DNA of 61,437 nucleotides. Source: CAZSCF01 sp964547585. GTDB taxonomy: Bacteria > Patescibacteriota > Minisyncoccia > Moranbacterales > UBA2206. The position numbers were made by a program, and so were the translations under genes. The stretch lies in assembly GCA_964547585.1 (NCBI GenBank), contig CAZJOI010000002.1, positions 1 to 61,437 of the forward strand, in the 5' to 3' direction. This document shows positions 6,076 to 14,999 of the stretch, in pieces. The notes beneath the pieces are model-generated. The model was not told where the DNA came from and searched no databases. It was given only the letters and a program-made list of their open reading frames with translations. Numbering within the stretch: the first letter of the stretch is position 1; every line of letters starts with the position of its first letter.

Positions 6076-7476
6076 TTATTTTGATTTTTGATAATTAGTG
6101 ACAATACTAGGTAATACCTCGCCTCTTCCAAATTTAGGTTCACTACCTGCGACTGCACGAATATTATCCATTCGCTTTGCATTTTCGTTGATTGGATAAG
6201 ACCCTTCGATTGTTTTGATATTTTTTCTTCTGCGTTTTCGATCCGGCTTGTAAACCACGTGCAGGGGATAAAATTCAAAATAATCTTTTTCATCAAACCA
6301 CGCACATTTGAAATTGAAAACTTTGAGACCCGTCAACCGCGACAATGCCAAAGCATAAATTGTCAGCTGTTCAATCGGTCGCTCTTTAGCGGCGTTCGGC
6401 TTGTAATCTAAAAGGTGAACTTGTCCGTTCCTAATCTGCACAAAATCAATATGTCCAGTGATGAGCTTGGGCAAATCTTCAATCGTAAATTCTTCAACCT
6501 CTTTATTTTTATCTTCTTTTTTTTGTTTTTTGAAAAGCCGAAAACCCAGTTGCTTTTGCATATGTGCCAAATCTTCCCGACGAATATAGACTGGCACTTC
6601 CGTGGCCACCGTGACACTGTCGTTAGCCAACATAAATCTTTGCAAGGCATCGTGACGATCTTTGGCAACCGAAACCGACTGCAAAACAAACTTGGCCATT
6701 TTGTTGGCAAAATTTTGCTTGCCCCGCACAATCATTTCGGTTTTGCTGAACATTATTGGCGCTTCCGATGCGCGCATCCCTTCCGAAAAATATTGATGCG
6801 GACACTCAACCGGCACCAGATCCAAAAAATCTTTGAGCGGCCAAAACTGGCTATGCTTGAAATCCTCCCGAATAATCAGCACAGTTTTGGCGCGATGATG
6901 GCGGAAACGGTAAAGCTGACGATGTGCCAGAGTGGCACTGGAAATTATTTCTTTCGGCGGAAACATTTTGACAGCGTATTCACGCATACGGGCAAAAGCA
7001 CACAGAGGTTCATATTGTTTTATCCAATTATTCAATGTTGATGCTTGTAGCGTCCCGCCCACGATATTGTCCGCACTTGGTGGCACGTTCACAATCCCGA
7101 TATTTTCCTTGATAATAGAAACTGGATTCCCTTTTTCAAGGGAATGACAAGGGATTAAATTTTCCTTTGCGATTTGATTTGCCAATTTGCAAGATTGTTC
7201 CAATGTAAAACCGACATAATACAAACTCATAGCATCCAAAATTACGCTCATCGGATAGTGTTTGCCCTTGGTTGATCCGGGAGTGAACGTCTTTTTGCAA
7301 TCACAGCACAAATAGAGCTGAACTTTTTCCAACTTTTTCTGGCGCGTACCGCGTTTGACGTTTTTTTCACTGCCACAATAGGGACAAACTATGTCTAGGA
7401 AATTTTGTTTCGGCTTTGCTTCGGCTTGCGGAACGCCCATTGGGATCTTTTCTTTTTGCTCCTTATTTTCTTTCAA
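6076..7476 (-). CDS. Transposase-like zinc ribbon fused to a PD-(D/E)XK nuclease domain
   Basis: A 466-residue protein that I do not recognise as a named family. Residues 31-60 form a Cys4 zinc ribbon (CPYC at 31-34, CCDC at 57-60) followed by a helical segment (75-100) like the DNA-binding front of IS1/IS1595-type transposases, but no DDE core follows. Residues 290-380 hold a Cas4/RecB-type PD-(D/E)XK motif set: Glu293, GHID with Asp344, LDYKP with Asp357 and Lys359, and Gln370 in the EQLTIYALAL helix, so the nuclease looks intact. The middle (140-280) is unassigned. Residues 110-119 are encoded by a palindromic repeat. It starts 2 nt after the BRO gene ends, so the two are likely co-transcribed. 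A role in defence or DNA processing is inference. Confidence 0.6.
   Translation of the reverse strand: MKENKEQKEKIPMGVPQAEAKPKQNFLDIVCPYCGSEKNVKRGTRQKKLEKVQLYLCCDCKKTFTPGSTKGKHYPMSVILDAMSLYYVGFTLEQSCKLANQIAKENLIPCHSLEKGNPVSIIKENIGIVNVPPSADNIVGGTLQASTLNNWIKQYEPLCAFARMREYAVKMFPPKEIISSATLAHRQLYRFRHHRAKTVLIIREDFKHSQFWPLKDFLDLVPVECPHQYFSEGMRASEAPIMFSKTEMIVRGKQNFANKMAKFVLQSVSVAKDRHDALQRFMLANDSVTVATEVPVYIRREDLAHMQKQLGFRLFKKQKKEDKNKEVEEFTIEDLPKLITGHIDFVQIRNGQVHLLDYKPNAAKERPIEQLTIYALALSRLTGLKVFNFKCAWFDEKDYFEFYPLHVVYKPDRKRRRKNIKTIEGSYPINENAKRMDNIRAVAGSEPKFGRGEVLPSIVTNYQKSK
7121..7149. repeat. In-frame copy of the TGTCATTCCC repeat inside the nuclease gene
   Basis: It shares the outer TGTCATTCCC and GGGAATCCAGT arms with 6042-6070 and has the same length, 29 nt, but a different loop. 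It encodes residues 110-119, between the zinc-ribbon/helical part and the middle domain. Confidence 0.75.
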
Positions 7477-7478
7477 TT

Positions 7479-8294
7479 TTAATGTTTAATTTTATTTTTA
7501 AGAAAATTATTTATGGTGGAAATTTTTTTGCCACTTTTTCTTTCCAATTCTTTCCTCGCGTTTCCTGCCACTTCTCCGCCAAGTTTGGCGACTTTTTTGT
7601 TTTCAGAAAATCCTCTCGCATCTTTATTTTTGGCAATCCTGGTAGTGGAAGCTTCGCCCAACATGGAAAAAATGAGTTCCAAATCATCCATGTGATCGCG
7701 CAAATTTTCTCTTTTTAAATTTTTGAATTTTTTATACTGGCTCGGTGTCATGCCAAAAGTAGCTTTGGAAATTTCAGCCGTCAGAATTTCGTATTCAATT
7801 TTTTCTTTTATCCCTCGATTTTGCCATTCGTCGGTAAGTGTTTGACGGACGGCAATGCCGCGCATTCTTTTATCTATCCAGGAATCAGGATAACCCTTGG
7901 CTTTGTAAATCGCCACTGTTCTTTTTGTTGCCAGCTCCGGATCTTCAATTTCTTTTACTCTCTCATAACCTACTCGAGCTAACCATAATTTAAATGGCTC
8001 GGCCTTGGGAGATGGAATGGATTGAATGATACGGAAAACACCTTCGGTATTAGCACAATCTGTTTCGTATTTTTTGCCATCCGATGATTCTAATTTCAGT
8101 TGTCGACAATTTGTCGACAACTCGATTTCATCTTCACTTTTTACTCTTATTTTCATTTTAAACCAATAATCACGAGCATTCACGCTATCAGTTAATGCTT
8201 CAACTATATCGATAACCGAAAACCACCACTCATTATTAAAGATGGTTTTTCTAATTTTTTTGCCTTGAAACAAGGCTAGGCGAGTCGTTAACAT
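7479..8294 (-). CDS. BRO-family (Bro-N) protein
   Basis: A 271-residue protein with an N-terminal Bro-N/antirepressor-type DNA-binding domain (IRKTIFNNEWWFSVIDIVEAL, then the ARDYWFKMK segment), as found in phage antirepressors and baculovirus BRO proteins. The C-terminal half (about 150-271) is a separate helical domain seen with bacterial Bro-N proteins (TPSQYKKFKNLKRENLRDHM, then a basic GGEVAGNARKELE tail). In phages such proteins act on repressors. Here no prophage genes surround it, so its role is open. It is the first gene of the minus-strand block with the nuclease, and no SD is visible. Confidence 0.75.
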   Translation of the reverse strand: MLTTRLALFQGKKIRKTIFNNEWWFSVIDIVEALTDSVNARDYWFKMKIRVKSEDEIELSTNCRQLKLESSDGKKYETDCANTEGVFRIIQSIPSPKAEPFKLWLARVGYERVKEIEDPELATKRTVAIYKAKGYPDSWIDKRMRGIAVRQTLTDEWQNRGIKEKIEYEILTAEISKATFGMTPSQYKKFKNLKRENLRDHMDDLELIFSMLGEASTTRIAKNKDARGFSENKKVAKLGGEVAGNARKELERKSGKKISTINNFLKNKIKH

Positions 8295-8331
8295 TTTTTT
8301 ATTTTATTCGCAAAGATTAGCTCTGCTTTTT

Positions 8332-11300
8332 TTATTTGAAAATCAACCAGTTGAAAGTGATGTTTTCAGTTGAAGTTTCTCCGTCCAGTTTGACTTTGAA
8401 GCTGGTGCCACCAACAATGTCTGTTTCTTTGACATACAAGTTGCGTCCATCCAGCTTGACGGTTGGGGTGATATATATCTTGGAATCGGAGTCAATGAGA
8501 TCAGTTTCAATCGTTACTTCGGTTTCTCCGGCTGGGATGGTTCCTTTGCCCATGGTTTTTTCTCCCAAAACAATTCCGTTAGCCTCCAGTTCTTCCGTTT
8601 TTATTTTTGTCGCTTCCAACATTCCTGTGATTTTGATATTCCCCAGAATGTTCACCAGATTTTTTTCACTGTCATAGTTGAGGACGCTTTCAATCAGGGT
8701 CAATCGGTTTTCCGCTAGTGAAATTCTGGATGGCAAAAGATTGAGCGTATTTTGCTCGGCGAGAATGTTGTCAATTTGTTCTTGCTGGTCGGAAATTTTT
8801 CCAGAAAGATTTTCTTGATTTTCGGCTATATCCTGATTTATTTCATCAAATTTTCCGCTGATGATTAATAAATTATCATCTGTGAATGATTTGAGTTCGG
8901 CGATGGTTGTAATGTTTGTATCTGTTTTTAGTTGCAAAAATGCGATGTTTTGTATTTGCGTGCCAATATTCACCGCATTCTCATTTGTTTTTTCCAAAAG
9001 ATTAACACCTCCGATGATTAAAGAATTTCCGATAATGGAAACATTTCCGTCCAAGATTAGGGAGTCGGCACTTAAAATCATCTCACGATTTCGCAGGGCC
9101 TCTGTATCACGAGTTCCGAATAAAACGGGGTTTCCTGTGCTATCCGTGATATGGAAAGCGTTGTTTATGGCATTGAATTGGTTGTCAAATCCGTTGATTT
9201 GAAGCTGCTGATTTTGGGTATTTTTGTAGTTGCCAATCGCGTAGAGAGTATTCTCTTCGGTCTTTTCTAAAATTGACATTATCATGTTCCCATAGTTCAT
9301 ACCACTAGTTTTGACTTGTTCTCGGGATATTACGCCAGGAAGGTGGAAATTTTGCATGAGGTAAGCTTCCAGTTCAGGGATTGGTAATAAATTATAGCCG
9401 AGTTCAAAGACATAGTCTGGAACAGTAAGAGTGGTACCGTCATCAATGAATGAACCTCCCACGACATTAATGTTGCCGGCGACTGTTAATTTTTGGGTGG
9501 GATCCGTCGTCCCGATGCCGACGTTGCCGTCGTTTCTTACTACGAGCCCTGTTCCGGTTGAGCCCGAAATATTTGCGGCAAAACTCGTCGAAAGAGAATC
9601 AACGCCCAAAACACTTATTCTTGCCGCCGGTCCAGTCGTCCCGATGCCGAGTCTATGATTGGCGTTATCCCAGAATAAATTCGCATTGTCTTGTGCCAAA
9701 ACACTATCTGGATTTACGAACAAAATTGAGCCGAGTGTGCCACTAGTAATTTCACCGCCGATTTCCGCCGAACCAACATTCTTCCAAGCAGTACCATTGT
9801 AGACATTTAATTTATTGAGAGTTGTATCAAAAATAGTTAAACCCGTAGCCGGAGTTACGATAGCATTCTTCTGTGCTGTAGTCATTCGAGGAGGAAGAAA
9901 ACCTTTAGAAGTGGAAGTTAAATCTAAGGTGGAAGTCACATCCGGTGCCGTCGTCCCAATCCCCACATTCCCTGTGCCTGAAAAAGTAAAATTATTGCCG
10001 GCCATCGCAACATCAGTTGTGGCATCAAGTGTCATCAGATCCTTGAACTCAGTGAAGTCCAGAGAGTCAGCCGTAATGTCGGCGGCCACAATAGCTGAAT
10101 ATCCAGGAATAGTTCCACCATGGAGAACTTGAGCAGAAGTTCCAATTGGAAGTCTGGTTAAATATCCGGATGAGTTGCGATAATAAATATCGCCGGTGGC
10201 GTCGGAACCCAAAGTCATAGTGTTATTAGTTCCAGAAATTGTTCCACCATTTAATGTAATATTATTATCCACATTCGCATCAGCAATGGAAGTTCCATTC
10301 CAAGTTCCGGTGGTAATCACTCCCGTGTTGGCTGTGATAACCAGTCCGTTGTAGCTGTCAAAATTGGTTGCCACTCCTGTAGTTGTAATATCCCAATCCG
10401 AAGAATCAATCGCCACCGTATTTAAATTTCCGCCGATGGCTACCGTGCTGGTGGAAGTGCCGGTGTTGATGTTGGTGGCGAAGTTGGACGAAGCATTAAG
10501 ATTGATAGCAGCTCCGGTAATAGTCAACCCAGCTTGACCAGTGATTAATCCGGGAGCCAGAAAACTAGCCGTCCCGATACCACTACTTAATTCAAGTGGT
10601 CCGTTGAAAATAAACTTTTTACTAGTGGCATCCCATACGAGAGTCGCATTAGGAGTGATTGTTCCTCTTTCAAAAGCTAAACTCATATTTTCCGTATCAG
10701 CTGTGGCATTGTCAGAATTGATAGTCCAATCATTGGAAGATGTGCTACCTGTCACGATGACTCCGGAAATATTTGTCGCATCTAAATTGTCTGTATAAAT
10801 AGTGCCAAATCTCGTACCACTAGAGCCGATATTAAGACTGCCGGTGGAAGCGAGGATGTTGCCACCGAAGGTTGCCGTTCCAGTACCAACTGAAAATGTA
10901 TTTGCACCGGTAATTGTAGTCGCACCATTTAAACTAATTGATCCAGAACCAGTGCTAAAAGTGCCCGTTCCTAAAAAGCTGTAACTCGGATTGGTGGTGA
11001 CATTACCAAACTGAATCGCTTCATTATTATTGATGGTGTTGATGTTGATGTAATTGTTCGTGCCTTCCTGAACATCTAATGCATCCGCAGAGTTGTCGGT
11101 TAAAGTTTCCGTGATGGTTCCGGTAATTAAGGTATTGCCAGAGAGTGTGATGAGCGAACCATCCACAAAAGTGGTGGCGCCGTCATCGCCCAAAACCACA
11201 TCGCCATTATCGGCCACTTCCAAGCGGATGATGCCGTCGGTCAATTGAAATGTACCGGTATTGGCGTAAGTCAGCGTGATGGCGTTGGCTCCGTCAGAAG

Positions 11301-13148
11301 TGAGATTAACGCCTGCGCCGGAAAGCGTGGCAGAAGCATCGGAATCAATGGAGATCNNNNNNNNNNGACAGTATAGGTGCTACCGGGAGCAACAGTGTAA
11401 GTTCCGGTGGGAGTGTAAGTAAAGTTGGTGCCATCAATCGTGACTGTACCGGTGGAATTAACATCAAAATTGGCTGTTTCAAAAGTAATATTTTGTTCGC
11501 TCCCGTGAGTACCAATAGAAATCGCACCAGTATTGTTTAAATAAAAAGTGGAAGTGTTGAAAATAGTTGAGGTGCCAGTCAAAGTGACACTTTGTCCGGC
11601 AGCGTTTAAAATCAGCGAACCATTGGTATTAACCGTTAAACCCGCAGTCGGCGTTATAGTGAGCAGTCCGCTGGCAGTTAAAGCGTTGCCGGATAAATTC
11701 AGCGTACCGGCGATATCATTGATCAATCCGTTAACATCCAGATTCCCGGCTAAGTTTAATCCTCCTGTTACGGTAAATTCAGTGCCGGCATTACCGATAT
11801 TCTGGATGATATTGTTTTGCATATTCAAATTACCGGTCATCGTAGTGGCCCCAACTTCCATTGCACTTACATAGATTGTTTTGCTAACTTCCAGATTACC
11901 GGAGAAAAAACCATCGCCATTGGTCAAACTAAAGTTGACCGGCTCGTTATTGCCGACAGACAAATATTTGCTAACTTCCAATTCATCATCCACAATCAGA
12001 TGTTGGATGGTCAGATAACGACTGAGATCTTCAGAGCGGATGGATAGGTTTTTGATGGTTCTGGAATTTATGGAATTGGAATCGATATTCCTGGCTTCGA
12101 TAGCATGGAAAGCAATTTGATTTGAATCAATCTTATTTTCTTCCAAATTCAAAAAGACTTGATTATTAATAACCTTGAAGTCTCGACTGTAAGTTAGCCC
12201 AGCTTGATTATTGTTGTTTGCAGTCGTGGTTGATTCAGCATAACTGTTGTCATTGTTTTCAATCCCCAAAACTTTTCCAAATTGATTTGATTTGTCTGGT
12301 GAAAAAATAGAAAACATTTTTTGCGGAACATTCCAACCGAAGTCTGCAAAATCATTAGAAATAAAAAGGACTCCAAGAGCCAGTGTGCCCACCAAGACCG
12401 CTTTGGAAAATTTGGAAAAAAATCCACTGTCTTCTTTTTCTTTTGAAAAAAAATTTTCTACTGAATATTTTTCAGTTGTGATTATTTGAAATTTTTTAGT
12501 TTCCCATCCTTCTCGTTTTCTTTCCTTCTCTTTTATTTTTTCATTCCAATCCATACGAAAATCAGAAACCAATATTTTTGCAACAGTTAAAATATTTCTG
12601 GAAAAATATACCAGCCAGAAAAAAGACACTGCCGCCAAAATAAATCCCAACAACAGCAACATTCCGGTTGTCAAAAATTTCGAAAAAATATTTGTAATTT
12701 CAGAAATAGAGGCTGTTTTTTGAATAGCCAACTGTTCTAGAATTTTATCGGTTGAAATTTTTGGCAGATTGAATTTAGGTGATACGGCACCTGAGTTAAT
12801 TACTCCCAAATATATTCCTCCACCCAAAGCAGAAAGAAGGACGAAAGAAAAGACCGCCCAAAAGACTGCCTTTGTTTTTGATCCTACGGAAATATTTTTT
12901 ACGCCCACTGCTGTTTGCGCCTGCAATTTGTGTTCTTCTTTTTTGGTCTTTTTTTCTTCGGCAAACGTCTCCAACCATTCATTTGTCGTGTACCAATTCC
13001 TGCCCAGCTTTTCGGCTTTGAGCTCGCCAGAACGTGAAAGAATATTTAAATACTGTGGAGTGCATCCCAGTGTTTTGGCCGCTTCGCGGAGGGTGATAAA
13101 TTGTTTTTCTATTTTGTTTTGTTCCTCCATCACATTCCCAATCCCCAT
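8332..13148 (-). CDS. Giant HTH-transmembrane-fibre surface protein, interrupted by an assembly gap
   Basis: One protein of about 1600 residues, read as two frames because of ten Ns at 11357-11366. After the gap the second frame continues without a stop into the part that would otherwise appear to begin at a TTG at 11244. Residues 17-61 form a MerR/excisionase-like HTH (HTH_17 type: LREAAKTLGCTPQYLNILSR). Membrane helices lie at about 94-117, 160-182 and 248-265. A Lys/Glu-rich loop at 183-247 is cytoplasmic by the positive-inside rule, which places the C-terminus outside. Then follow hundreds of residues of Thr/Gly/Asn-rich beta repeats with tail-fibre phrases such as NVGIGTTDP, a coiled coil, and a C-terminal beta domain ending FNWLIFK. 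An alternative start is Met7 (13130). It is probably an adhesin or signalling fibre. Confidence 0.75.
11357..11366. other. Assembly gap (10 N) in the giant surface protein gene
   Basis: Ten Ns within the repetitive beta-rich coding region. The frames on both sides agree only if the true length is 2 modulo 3. Confidence 0.95.
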
Positions 13149-13414
13149 TCAAAATTAAGTAACCATTTTTGATATCAAAACTAAAAAAATTTCTTTTATT
13201 CTAGCTAAATTATATCCTTTTTAGCCGCTTTTCTCAATAATTTTCCTTCCGAGTTATCCACAGATGAATTTAAATTATTTTTGATAACCAAAAATCATTT
13301 TTGATATCAAAAATATCGCCTATTTAAGCCATTGTTTTGATAGGATTAATTTTAAAAAACCTCCCTCGTCCTCTTGCCTTGATTCAACGAAACGATCCTT
13401 CTACTTCCAACAAA

Positions 13415-13439
13415 AAAACTCTGAGCCAATCAGAGTTTT
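13415..13439 (-). terminator. Terminator downstream of the 58-residue gene
   Basis: A 10-bp stem AAAACTCTGA/TCAGAGTTTT with a 5-nt loop, followed on the minus strand by seven T. Confidence 0.7.
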
Positions 13440-13450
13440 ATTTTTGTTTT

Positions 13451-13480
13451 TCAGCCCGAGGCTGATCCGCCTTGGGCAGA
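13451..13480 (-). repeat. Double-hairpin dispersed repeat, intergenic copy
   Basis: Two adjacent short hairpins, TCAGCC-CGA-GGCTGA and an imperfect TCCGCC-TTG-GGCAGA. On the minus strand it has the same order as the copy at 34526-34552. Confidence 0.75.
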
Positions 13481-13588
13481 TATTTTTTTCAAAATACTTA
13501 GAGTCTTTTCCAATAATTTATTTTTTTTTATTATGTAAATAATTACCTTAATTATTGTTTTCTAAAATACTCCAATATTTTTTATTTT

Positions 13589-13765
13589 TTAGAACATTCC
13601 GGCAGTGCTAATGAATGTGAATACCATCACAGGCACCAGTGCTACCAAAAGAGCAAAATTTCTCTCTTCTTCTTTTTTCATTTGCTCGACTCTTTTTTGA
13701 CATTCCGGACAATCCGGACTGTTGCAGCCTCCCTCTTCCCCCTCTATTTTGATGTCTTCCTCCAT
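13589..13765 (-). CDS. Small Cys-motif, single-membrane-helix protein
   Basis: A 58-residue reading frame starting at ATG (13765) and ending TAA (13591-13589). It has an acidic N-terminus, three cysteines arranged C-x4-C-x2-C (NSPDCPECQKR region), a Lys/Glu stretch and one C-terminal membrane helix (FALLVALVPVMVFTFIS). The cysteines could bind a metal in the cytoplasm with the helix anchoring the C-terminus. It lies between recA and the surface-protein gene on the same strand, with its own terminator-like hairpin downstream. I do not recognise the family. Confidence 0.5.
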   Translation of the reverse strand: MEEDIKIEGEEGGCNSPDCPECQKRVEQMKKEEERNFALLVALVPVMVFTFISTAGMF

Positions 13766-13778
13766 ATTATTTGTATTT

Positions 13779-13806
13779 CCGCCTGAGGCGGATTAGCCTT
13801 GGGTGG
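13779..13806 (+). repeat. Double-hairpin dispersed repeat, intergenic copy
   Basis: CCGCC-TGA-GGCGG followed by a second, imperfect GCC-TTG-GG half, in the space between the 58-residue gene and recA. Confidence 0.75.
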
Positions 13807-13844
13807 AAAAAATTACTAATTAAACTTAAATTTGGGAATAAAAA

Positions 13845-13878
13845 AAGAAAAAGACGGGAATTCACCCGCCTTCTTTTT
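13845..13878 (-). terminator. Terminator of recA
   Basis: A GC stem (GGCGGG/CCCGTC with one G-T type pairing) extended by A/T pairs, with T-rich sequence following on the minus strand, about 55 nt past the recA stop. Confidence 0.75.
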
Positions 13879-13932
13879 GCTTTTTTCATCACTGTAATAT
13901 AATTATACACCTAACTGAGGTAAAAGTCAATA

Positions 13933-14937
13933 CTATTCCGACACTTCTTCCTTCTCTTTCATTTTTTCATAAATCTTTTTTGAAATTTCTTTTGCCATTT
14001 TTGCATCAGCTTTAATCACAGCCTTGGCTGCTTCACGTCCGACACCTAGTTTTATTTCTCCAAAAGAATATGAATTACCTTTTTTCTCAATCGCTTCCAA
14101 CTTCACTCCGGTATCCAAAAGATCGCCGGAAGCAGAAATTCCTTCGTTATACATAATATCAAACTCGGCCGTCTTAAATGGAGGTGCTACTTTATTTTTG
14201 ACAATTTTTACTTTCACTCGATTACCCACAATATCTTCACCCTTCTTTATTTGAGCTGATCGTCTCACTTCAATACGTACCGAAGAATAAAACTTGAGCG
14301 CATTTCCTCCGGTTGTTGTTTCTGGATTTCCAAAAACTATTCCGATTTTCATTCTGATTTGATTGATGAAAATAACAGTACAATTTGACTTAGCTACAAT
14401 GGCGGTAAGTTTTCGCAGAGCCTGCGACATTAGTCTCGCTTGTCTGCCCATATGTTGATCTCCCATATCGCCTTCAATTTCAGCTTTGGGTACCAAGGCC
14501 GCTACAGAATCCACCACGATAACACTAATGGCTCCTGAGTTAACCAAGGTCTCAACAATATCCAAAGCTTGCTCTCCGTTATCTGGCTGGGAAATAAGCA
14601 AATCCTTTATATTTACACCTATTTTCTTGGCGTATTCTGGATCCAAAGCGTGCTCAGCATCAATAAAAGCGGCGATGCCTCCTGCTTTTTGGGCATTGGC
14701 GATGACATGCAAAGTCAAAGTAGTTTTCCCAGATGATTCTGGCCCATAGACCTCAATTACCCTACCTCGTGGAATTCCACCGATACCCAAAGCAATATCC
14801 AAGGAAATTGAACCGCTGGAAATAGATTCAACATCTACTCTTTTGACATTACCCAGCATCATAATAACGCCTTCTCCAAATTTATCTTTTATTTGTTCGA
14901 CAATCGTATCAACTGCTTTGTTTTGTTCATCTTTCAT
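13933..14937 (-). CDS. recA: Recombinase RecA
   Basis: A 334-residue RecA, the ATP-dependent strand-exchange protein of homologous recombination and SOS control. The Walker A motif GPESSGKTT is at about residues 65-73, MAW-type segments follow, and the L2 DNA-binding loop reads GNPETTTGGNALKFYSSVR. Walker B is VIVVDSVAAL. Length is near the usual 340-350. The tail is Lys/Glu-rich. It sits 60 nt after the RodZ-like gene on the same strand. No LexA-type operator or SD is recognised upstream; the leader is AT-rich. Confidence 0.97.
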   Translation of the reverse strand: MKDEQNKAVDTIVEQIKDKFGEGVIMMLGNVKRVDVESISSGSISLDIALGIGGIPRGRVIEVYGPESSGKTTLTLHVIANAQKAGGIAAFIDAEHALDPEYAKKIGVNIKDLLISQPDNGEQALDIVETLVNSGAISVIVVDSVAALVPKAEIEGDMGDQHMGRQARLMSQALRKLTAIVAKSNCTVIFINQIRMKIGIVFGNPETTTGGNALKFYSSVRIEVRRSAQIKKGEDIVGNRVKVKIVKNKVAPPFKTAEFDIMYNEGISASGDLLDTGVKLEAIEKKGNSYSFGEIKLGVGREAAKAVIKADAKMAKEISKKIYEKMKEKEEVSE

Positions 14938-14999
14938 ATAATTTCTTCAATTTATTAATTGTTACTATTTGCATCAGTCAGCCAAGCGAGGGTGAGAGA

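Larger units (their letters stand above)
13149..13588. promoter_or_regulatory. Upstream region of the surface-protein gene with operator-like palindromes
   Basis: About 440 nt without a gene. TTTTGATATCAAAA palindromes occur at 13167-13180 and, extended to 16 bp (TTTTTGATATCAAAAA), at 13298-13313. An imperfect site (TTTTTGATAACCAAAAA) lies at about 13278-13294. A TTATCCACA word is at 13254-13262. A terminator (13415-13439) and a double-hairpin repeat (13451-13480) complete the space. The palindromes are plausible operators for a dimeric DNA-binding protein. Confidence 0.6.

Noticed and set aside
5517..6305. Extended 262-residue form of the four-helix protein
   Set aside because: The first 90 codons overlap the nuclease gene and the dispersed repeat, and the family homology begins only after the ATG at 6035.
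8332..11244. The 970-residue C-terminal part of the fibre as a separate gene starting at TTG
   Set aside because: The frame continues upstream of the TTG to the gap without a stop and in the same sequence style, so it is part of the larger protein.
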